Shown piece after piece: positions 58,349 through 64,000 of a stretch of 64,000 nt of DNA. The number at the start of each line of letters is the position of its first letter. The first letter of the stretch is position 1. The notes under the pieces are model-generated. The model saw only the letters and a program-made list of their open reading frames with translations. It searched no databases and was not told the origin of the DNA. Position numbers and translations under genes: made by a program. The stretch is from an uncultured Dokdonia sp. (GTDB taxonomy: Bacteria; Bacteroidota; Bacteroidia; Flavobacteriales; Flavobacteriaceae), in NCBI RefSeq assembly GCF_947492535.1, contig NZ_CANLNH010000014.1, positions 55,292 to 119,291 on the forward strand, given 5' to 3'.

Positions 58349-60823
58349 ATGAAAAATAGATTCGTATTTCCCATTTTATTAGTTCTTTTTGCATTTGTTT
58401 CTTGCGAGCAGAAAACAGAAAGTACTATACAAAACGAAGAAAAATCACCTTTTGATCTTATGTTTATGCAACGTGCATATCCTACGGGTGAGTTAAAACC
58501 GGGTGCTTACCGAGAAGCAGCACATTGGAAACAAAATCTAGCACAAATACAAAGTGATGATGTTAATCCTTGGATTTTTGTAGGGCCTGTTAATATAGGT
58601 GGTCGTATTACAGATGTAGAGGTAGTCGCTGGGACAGAAGATGTTATCTATGTTGCTGCCGCTTCAGGAGGAATCTTTAGAACCGTAGATAATGGTGCGA
58701 ATTGGGAACCTATTTTTGATGACCAACCTATGCTAGCTATAGGTGATATAGATATTTCTAAAAGTAATAATACTATTATCGCAGTAGGTACAGGGGAGGT
58801 AAATGCTGGTGGTGGTTCTCTTGCATATGATGGAGATGGTGTGTATGTAAGTAATGATGCGGGTGATACATGGGAATCTGTAGGGTTAGAAGAAGTAGGT
58901 AGTATTGGGAAAGTACTAATTGATCCTGATGATCCATCTATTATATATGTAGGTGCTATGGGTCCTTTATTTCGTAATGATGGCAATAGAGGTGTATACC
59001 GTACTATAGATGGAGGAACTACTTGGGAACACGTTTTATTTATAAGTGAAAAAACAGGCGTCGTAGATATGGCAATTCATCCTACGAATTCAGATATACT
59101 ATATGCTGTTGCCTGGGAGCGTGAACGAACTCCTGAAAATAGGAGTTATGGAGGAGATACTTCAGGAATTTATAGATCTACAGATGGAGGCGATACTTGG
59201 GTGGAATTAACAACTGGCCTACCAACTGAAGGTAGTCAAAAAGGAAGAATAAGTATTGATATTTCTCAATCTAACCCAGATGTCTTGTATGCTTCCTATG
59301 CAGATGCGGTAGGTTCGGTACAAGGGTTTTATAAGTCTATAAATGGAGGAGATTCATGGTCGACTATCAATAGTTCAGAAATTACAAATGTCGGCTTTCA
59401 TTGGTGGTTTGGAGGATTATTTATCAATCCTGAAAATGAAGATGAGGTATATCACGTAGGTTTTGATATGCAAAAAACAACCGATGGAGGTGCTACCTGG
59501 CAACAAACATTTCCAGGAGTTCATGTAGATCAACATGCATTAGCATTTCATCCCGATGATGCATCTAATGTGTTTTTAGGAAATGACGGAGGGTTGTACA
59601 CAAGTACAGATAGTGGCGCAACTTCTGAAAAAGATTTGACTCTCCCGATTACACAGTTTTATCGTTTTACAGCAGAAAGTTTTGGTAGACTATATGGAGG
59701 GTCTCAAGATAATAGTACGATGCGTACTACGACAGGAAGTATAGACGATTGGGCTATTATTACGGGAGGGGATGGCTTTCAGCCTTTGATTAATAAAGAT
59801 AATAGTGATATCATATATGCTTTAGCGCAGCGAGGTAGCTTACGACGCTCTACAGATGATGGAGCTTCTTTTCAAAGTATTTTGAATGGTATAGATCCTT
59901 TAGATCGTAATAATTGGGACACGCCTATAGCCTTTGATCCTGAGAATAATGATATTTTATATTATGGTACACAACGTGTATACAGAAGTATAGATGGAGG
60001 AGATTCTTGGATACCTATAAGTGATGACCTTACCAACGGGCCAAGTACTGGAAACCTAAATTTTGGAAGCTTAACCAGTATTGATGTATCACCACTAGAT
60101 AGTAATATTATTTATACAGGAGCCGATGATGGAAATGTATGGCGTACATTAGATGGAGGGAATAGTTGGGAGAATATCTCTTCTAGCCTTCCTAATCGAT
60201 GGGTGACCAAAGTAAAAGCATCTACACTAAATCCTCAGGAAGTCTTTGTGACTTTTTCTGGATATCGTTTTGGTGAAGATGATGGTCATATCTTTTACAG
60301 TACGTCTAACGGTGATACTTGGGCAGATATCACTACAAATCTTCCAGACATTCCTGTAAATGATATCGAGTATAGTCATTATGAAGGCTATTTTGTAGCT
60401 ACAGATGTTGGGGTTTTTGCAGCTTCTTCTCCTGGTGATGATTGGTATGTTTATGGAGATTTACCAGCTGTTGTTGTTAATGATTTATATATGATGGGTG
60501 AGACACAACTATATGCAGGGACGTATGGACGTTCTGCGTATACTAGATATGTCGGAGAATTAAGTGTAGAAGAGTTTTCTGGAGTAGATAATATCCTTTC
60601 TATAGTTCCTAATCCAGCTTCTTCTGAGACAACCGTAGTGTTAGAACGATTTGTTCCTAATGCAGAAATTATAGTCTACAATTCATTAGGGCAGGTAATG
60701 CTTACTCAAAAATTAGAAACACTTACAACAACATTAGCTATTCATAGTTTACCAAAAGGGATGTATTTTGTACAGGTAAAAGGAAACAATGAAGTATTTT
60801 CGCGTAAGCTTTTAAAAAAATAA
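58349..60823 (+). CDS. BNR/sortilin-like beta-propeller lipoprotein with T9SS sorting domain
   Basis: The 824-residue product has a lipobox (LFAFVS-C19), a large propeller with many Asp-box motifs (TVDNGANWEP, TIDGGTTWEH, STDGGDTWVE, SINGGDSW) and a type A T9SS C-terminal domain (SIVPNPASSETTVV...SRKLLKK). This is the VPS10/BNR type found in glycosidases and exo-xyloglucanase-like proteins. A lipobox together with a T9SS domain is unusual, since T9SS cargo normally has an ordinary signal peptide. Its last bases include a palindrome-like ATTTTCGCGTAAGC. Confidence 0.85.
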   Translation: MKNRFVFPILLVLFAFVSCEQKTESTIQNEEKSPFDLMFMQRAYPTGELKPGAYREAAHWKQNLAQIQSDDVNPWIFVGPVNIGGRITDVEVVAGTEDVIYVAAASGGIFRTVDNGANWEPIFDDQPMLAIGDIDISKSNNTIIAVGTGEVNAGGGSLAYDGDGVYVSNDAGDTWESVGLEEVGSIGKVLIDPDDPSIIYVGAMGPLFRNDGNRGVYRTIDGGTTWEHVLFISEKTGVVDMAIHPTNSDILYAVAWERERTPENRSYGGDTSGIYRSTDGGDTWVELTTGLPTEGSQKGRISIDISQSNPDVLYASYADAVGSVQGFYKSINGGDSWSTINSSEITNVGFHWWFGGLFINPENEDEVYHVGFDMQKTTDGGATWQQTFPGVHVDQHALAFHPDDASNVFLGNDGGLYTSTDSGATSEKDLTLPITQFYRFTAESFGRLYGGSQDNSTMRTTTGSIDDWAIITGGDGFQPLINKDNSDIIYALAQRGSLRRSTDDGASFQSILNGIDPLDRNNWDTPIAFDPENNDILYYGTQRVYRSIDGGDSWIPISDDLTNGPSTGNLNFGSLTSIDVSPLDSNIIYTGADDGNVWRTLDGGNSWENISSSLPNRWVTKVKASTLNPQEVFVTFSGYRFGEDDGHIFYSTSNGDTWADITTNLPDIPVNDIEYSHYEGYFVATDVGVFAASSPGDDWYVYGDLPAVVVNDLYMMGETQLYAGTYGRSAYTRYVGELSVEEFSGVDNILSIVPNPASSETTVVLERFVPNAEIIVYNSLGQVMLTQKLETLTTTLAIHSLPKGMYFVQVKGNNEVFSRKLLKK

Positions 60824-60826
60824 ATT

Positions 60827-62044
60827 ATCACATATCAAGAGACGTTAGATTGGCTATTTGTTCAACTTCCTATGTACCAACGTCAGGGAGCAGTAGCCTA
60901 TAAAGAAGATCTTAGCAATACGATATTGCTAGCAGATCATCTTGGGAATCCGCAGGAGAAGTTTACATCTGTTCATATTGCTGGTACTAATGGAAAAGGT
61001 TCTACAAGTCATATGCTTGCTTCTGTTTTACAAGAAGCTGGATATACAGTAGGTTTATATACGTCACCACATCTAAAAGATTTTAGAGAACGTATCCGAA
61101 TAAATGGAGTGCCGGTAAGCGAACAATATGTCGTCGATTTTATAGCTACTAATAAACTCTTTTTTGAAGAAAACCAGCTCTCTTTTTTCGAAATGACCGT
61201 AGGAATGGCGTTTGATTATTTTGCCAGTCAAGAGGTTGATATCGCAATTATTGAAGTTGGACTAGGCGGGCGATTAGACAGTACTAATATTATTACTCCA
61301 GAAGTATCTGTGATCACAAATATAGGATTAGATCACATGCAATTTTTAGGAGATACACATTCAGAAATAGCATTTGAAAAGGGTGGAATTATCAAAGAAG
61401 GGATTCCAGTTGTTATAGGGGAGTATCATCCAGAAACGGAAATGGTGTTTGATACGCTTTCGCGAAAGCGTAATGCACCACTACACAAAGCATACAAGTT
61501 TGATGCAATCCCTATGAAATCTGACCTTACAGGAACGTATCAACAACATAATATCCGCACAGTGCAAGTAGTTATCGCTCAATTACAGCATAAGGGATAC
61601 GGCGTTGGAATACAGCATATAGCTAAAGGATTATTGAATGTTGTAAAAAATACAGGACTTCAGGGAAGGTGGCAATCACTAGGAGAAGAACCTACAATTA
61701 TTTGTGATACAGGGCATAATAAAGAAGGACTTTCTTATGTACTACCTCAATTAGAAACGATAGATTATGATCGGTTACATATCGTATTAGGAGTCGTGTC
61801 TGATAAGGATTTAGAAAGCATATTACCTTTATTTCCCAAACATGCTATTTATTATTTCTGTAAACCGTCTGTTCCTAGAGGGATGTCTGCTGTAAAATTA
61901 CAAGAAACAGCTTCTCGTTTTGATTTGAAAGGATATCCTTATGAGTCTGTAGAAGAAGCTTTACAGATGGCAAAAAAGGATGCAACACCCGAGGATTTAA
62001 TTTTTATAGGCGGAAGTACATTTGTAGTAGCAGAGGTGCTTTAA
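60827..62044 (+). CDS. folC: Folylpolyglutamate synthase/dihydrofolate synthase (non-AUG start likely)
   Basis: FolC motifs are clear: HIAGTNGKGSTSHMLAS (P-loop), TSPHLKDFRERI and EVGLGGRLDSTN. The first ATG is at 60872 (390 residues). However, the frame stays open back to the stop codon of the preceding gene at 60821-60823, and the sequence upstream of that ATG reads TYQETLDWLFVQLP, the normal N-terminus of flavobacterial FolC. The codon at the expected Met is ATC (60827), preceded by ATT (60824); there is no ATG, GTG or TTG. I therefore place the start at 60827 (or 60824). Confidence 0.85.
   Translation: MTYQETLDWLFVQLPMYQRQGAVAYKEDLSNTILLADHLGNPQEKFTSVHIAGTNGKGSTSHMLASVLQEAGYTVGLYTSPHLKDFRERIRINGVPVSEQYVVDFIATNKLFFEENQLSFFEMTVGMAFDYFASQEVDIAIIEVGLGGRLDSTNIITPEVSVITNIGLDHMQFLGDTHSEIAFEKGGIIKEGIPVVIGEYHPETEMVFDTLSRKRNAPLHKAYKFDAIPMKSDLTGTYQQHNIRTVQVVIAQLQHKGYGVGIQHIAKGLLNVVKNTGLQGRWQSLGEEPTIICDTGHNKEGLSYVLPQLETIDYDRLHIVLGVVSDKDLESILPLFPKHAIYYFCKPSVPRGMSAVKLQETASRFDLKGYPYESVEEALQMAKKDATPEDLIFIGGSTFVVAEVL
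61456..61469. repeat. GCTTTCGCGAAAGC palindrome, copy 14
   Basis: Perfect copy in folC, read as LSRKR. Confidence 0.95.
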
Positions 62045-62046
62045 GT

Positions 62047-63756
62047 TTACTTCCCATAATATGCATTGTAAAAATCTCTATATAAAGACTCAATAGGTTT
62101 CAATTTTTTTGTTTCTAGATTATACAACTTGAGGGATTCAATACTTCTATGATACTTAGCATTTTTTGCAGATCCTGAGTTGTCTTTGAAGGGAGATACT
62201 TCAATTTTAGAAGAAGTAGAGAGTGTGTTGATTTTATATATGTTAGAGATGTCTTGTTCTCTGGTAAAATGAGAAAAACGACTACTCGTAAAATCATTGC
62301 CTGCGTAAAAAGCAATAGAATCTCCTTGTTTGAAATTTAAAGCAGCATTATGTGCTTTAGGTATGATAATGGCTTCATCTATGCCGTCTTGAAGCTTGAA
62401 GATAATAAGTTCTTTTTGAGTATTATTAACTATTTCTAATTGTGTGTTGTCATTTTTATCAGTAGCTTCTTCTATGGTATTGAATGTTTTTGGATATGGG
62501 TTTGTAAAAGGAGTAACTCTTATAATTTCTATAGCTTCGTTATCATCTCCTTTAGTAACCTTGTTTTTTAAATTATAGAAGAAACGTATATGGCTGTCTT
62601 GTGTATTTCTTTTGGATTGATTGGGCAAGGTTATGTATTCATCACTTACGGTTCTTTGAGGTTTTTCTTCTGTAGTTGTATCTTCTTCTGTAGGCTGTGC
62701 TAATAATTCAGTGATATCTGTGGCAGTTTCTTCAAGTTCTTCTTCCTTTGTGTCTGTTGATGCATCAGAATCTGTATACTCGCTGTCTTGTTGGTTTTCG
62801 TTATCATGTTCTTCAATAGAGATATCGCTATCATCTTCGTAATAATAATCAGTACTAGAATTTCTATTAATAAAGGGTATCGTAGCAATGATCGCAATAA
62901 AAATAACAGCAACAAATGCAATAATAATGTAGGTGCCCTTAGAATTGTTACTTTGAGAATTAGGTGTATTAAAGGCTACACGATCAGGTTTAAACTTACT
63001 AGTGGTTGCCATAGAAGCATTTTTTTTAAATACTTCTTGTTGTTGTGAATTAGAAAAGGATAGCTTCCCAAAGGCTATCATCACAGCAATGGCAAACCCC
63101 CATTCAGTATTTCTAGCACTTTGGTTGAGGTTGTAAACGCGAATTATAGCACTATTCATCTCAGTAACCTCATCTGTTAAAGGTTCTAAGTACATATTGA
63201 TACTTTCTACAAAATCAGCATGATGCAGAAAAGAAACAGGTTCTTGCGATGTTTTTAATTTCCCATCGACTATATAGTTTTTTGCCTGATTGATTTGTGT
63301 CGCAAAAAAAGAGGTGATTTCTTGTTGTACTTCTTCTGAAAAGAAGCGTTTTTGAGATACCGTTCGCGCTAAAAGCTCCAATTTCCTTTCCTGTAATAAA
63401 TAAGAGAGGGTAGTTGAAAGGGTTTGTTGTAAGAAAGGTGCTATATATGTTTTTGTATGGGAAGCTATAGCTCTTGGATCATAGGTAGAATCAAATGATG
63501 TACTATCTAATTCTTTATAATTTTCTAGCAATATCTTTTTGAGCCATGGATGCCTTTCTATAAAAATGGTAGCTTCTCTAATCGTTGGATCTTCAAGTTG
63601 ATTTATTAATTGTAGGTGTTCTGTTACCTTGATATCACTATTTAATATCTCTTCGAACTCTAATTGTTTTTTTAATTGCTCAATTCGAGCTGCGTTGATG
63701 GACTGTATCGTATGTACAGTAATGCCTAGTTCATCTATTAAAGAAATATATTTCAA
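62047..63756 (-). CDS. Single-pass membrane protein of unknown function
   Basis: The 569-residue product has a helical N-terminal cytoplasmic region (1-270, coiled-coil-like at 22-40), one membrane helix (about 274-296), a long acidic Asp/Glu/Thr linker (about 300-375) and a soluble C-terminal domain (about 376-569). Its 3' end nearly meets the convergent folC gene, 2 bp apart. No family recognised. It could be a trans-envelope sensor or scaffold, but nothing supports a specific role. Confidence 0.65.
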   Translation of the reverse strand: MKYISLIDELGITVHTIQSINAARIEQLKKQLEFEEILNSDIKVTEHLQLINQLEDPTIREATIFIERHPWLKKILLENYKELDSTSFDSTYDPRAIASHTKTYIAPFLQQTLSTTLSYLLQERKLELLARTVSQKRFFSEEVQQEITSFFATQINQAKNYIVDGKLKTSQEPVSFLHHADFVESINMYLEPLTDEVTEMNSAIIRVYNLNQSARNTEWGFAIAVMIAFGKLSFSNSQQQEVFKKNASMATTSKFKPDRVAFNTPNSQSNNSKGTYIIIAFVAVIFIAIIATIPFINRNSSTDYYYEDDSDISIEEHDNENQQDSEYTDSDASTDTKEEELEETATDITELLAQPTEEDTTTEEKPQRTVSDEYITLPNQSKRNTQDSHIRFFYNLKNKVTKGDDNEAIEIIRVTPFTNPYPKTFNTIEEATDKNDNTQLEIVNNTQKELIIFKLQDGIDEAIIIPKAHNAALNFKQGDSIAFYAGNDFTSSRFSHFTREQDISNIYKINTLSTSSKIEVSPFKDNSGSAKNAKYHRSIESLKLYNLETKKLKPIESLYRDFYNAYYGK

Positions 63757-63898
63757 GAATGCTTTTTGAGCTAAGATATTAAAATTAATACTGTCGTTTT
63801 CTAATTATAGATTAGGAAGTTATCATAGGCGGTTAATTTTTTTTTTAAAAGAATTAATTATTTTTTGCTAAAACATTTTACACTCACAAACTTTAGCT

Positions 63899-63906
63899 TA
63901 TATTTG
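63899..63906 (+). promoter_or_regulatory. -7 box TATATTTG of tRNA-Val
   Basis: A perfect TAnnTTTG match 18 bp before the tRNA; no strong -33 element seen. Confidence 0.4.
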
Positions 63907-63924
63907 CACCCGCATTGTAAGAAA

Positions 63925-63999
63925 GGGCGCGTAGCTCAGTTGGTTCAGAGCACTTGGTTTACACCCAAGGGGTCAGGGGTTCGAATCCCTTCGCGCCCA
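63925..63999 (+). tRNA. tRNA-Val (anticodon TAC)
   Basis: Acceptor arms GGGCGCG (63925-63931) and CGCGCCC (63992-63998) pair; the anticodon stem CTTGG/CCAAG encloses loop TTTACAC with anticodon TAC; the T arm has GGTTCGAATCC. CCA is not encoded up to the window edge at 64000. Confidence 0.9.
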
Positions 64000-64000
64000 C

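Noticed and set aside
565..61469. Palindrome copies as a CRISPR array
   Set aside because: Copies are dispersed over the whole window, have no regular spacers and no cas genes are present.

Overview
The window is chromosomal DNA of a marine-type member of Flavobacteriaceae (Bacteroidota), possibly Dokdonia or a close relative (genus is my inference). Supporting signs are the low GC content, the absence of Shine-Dalgarno sequences, TAnnTTTG-type -7 promoter boxes, many secreted proteins with a type IX secretion (T9SS) C-terminal sorting domain, flavobacterium-specific hypothetical families, and a tmRNA tag ending in NNYALAA. No rRNA, CRISPR array, prophage or insertion sequence was seen.

Layout. 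0-4.2 kb: redox and sulfur genes (YceI fragment with MarR; TlpA-like lipoprotein with redoxin; persulfide dioxygenase-rhodanese followed by two rhodaneses). 4.2-12.6 kb: secreted proteins (FG-GAP/ASPIC protein beside a di-haem-type cytochrome, a large M36 metallopeptidase) and two small genes. 12.7-18.9 kb: an accessory locus with six Cys-rich secreted-peptide precursors having Gly-Gly-type leaders, arranged around two paralogous membrane-anchored TPR-AraC regulators. 18.97-21.18 kb: a small island-like segment with hicAB and two small unknown genes, bounded by an 11-bp repeat of the 3' end of ssrA. 21.8-26.6 kb: lys1-like dehydrogenase, an apparently inserted gene, a TIGR01777 protein and a second YceI. 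26.7-33.5 kb: grpE-dnaJ with a sigma-54-like promoter, an ABC exporter, an MscS channel, and a sigma-54 activator that lacks a DNA-binding domain. 33.6-47.4 kb: PPK2, M28 and M16 peptidases, MATE exporter, PAP2 phosphatase, M43-like protease. 47.6-49.8 kb: remains of a tandem duplication (broken EamA and M28 copies). 50-64 kb: acyl-CoA dehydrogenase, anmK, glutamate-type dehydrogenase, nhaD, ExbB-ExbD-TonB, a BNR/T9SS protein, folC, a membrane protein of unknown function, and tRNA-Val.

Two themes stand out. First, the peptide/regulator locus appears as two cassettes: one or more leader peptides on the minus strand, then a divergent TPR-AraC membrane regulator, then a second peptide of another leader class just behind the regulator. 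A roughly 36-bp element made of two interleaved dyads sits 25-27 bp before the start codons of three of the minus-strand peptides. A variant with both arms changed in step sits 26 bp before a lipoprotein gene at 48.7 kb. This looks like a one-component, possibly peptide-sensing, regulatory system; no maturation enzyme or exporter for the peptides is in the window. Second, the palindrome GCTTTCGCGAAAGC occurs 14 times, in genes in all three frames and between genes, and in one case supplies the signal-peptidase site of a secreted peptidase.
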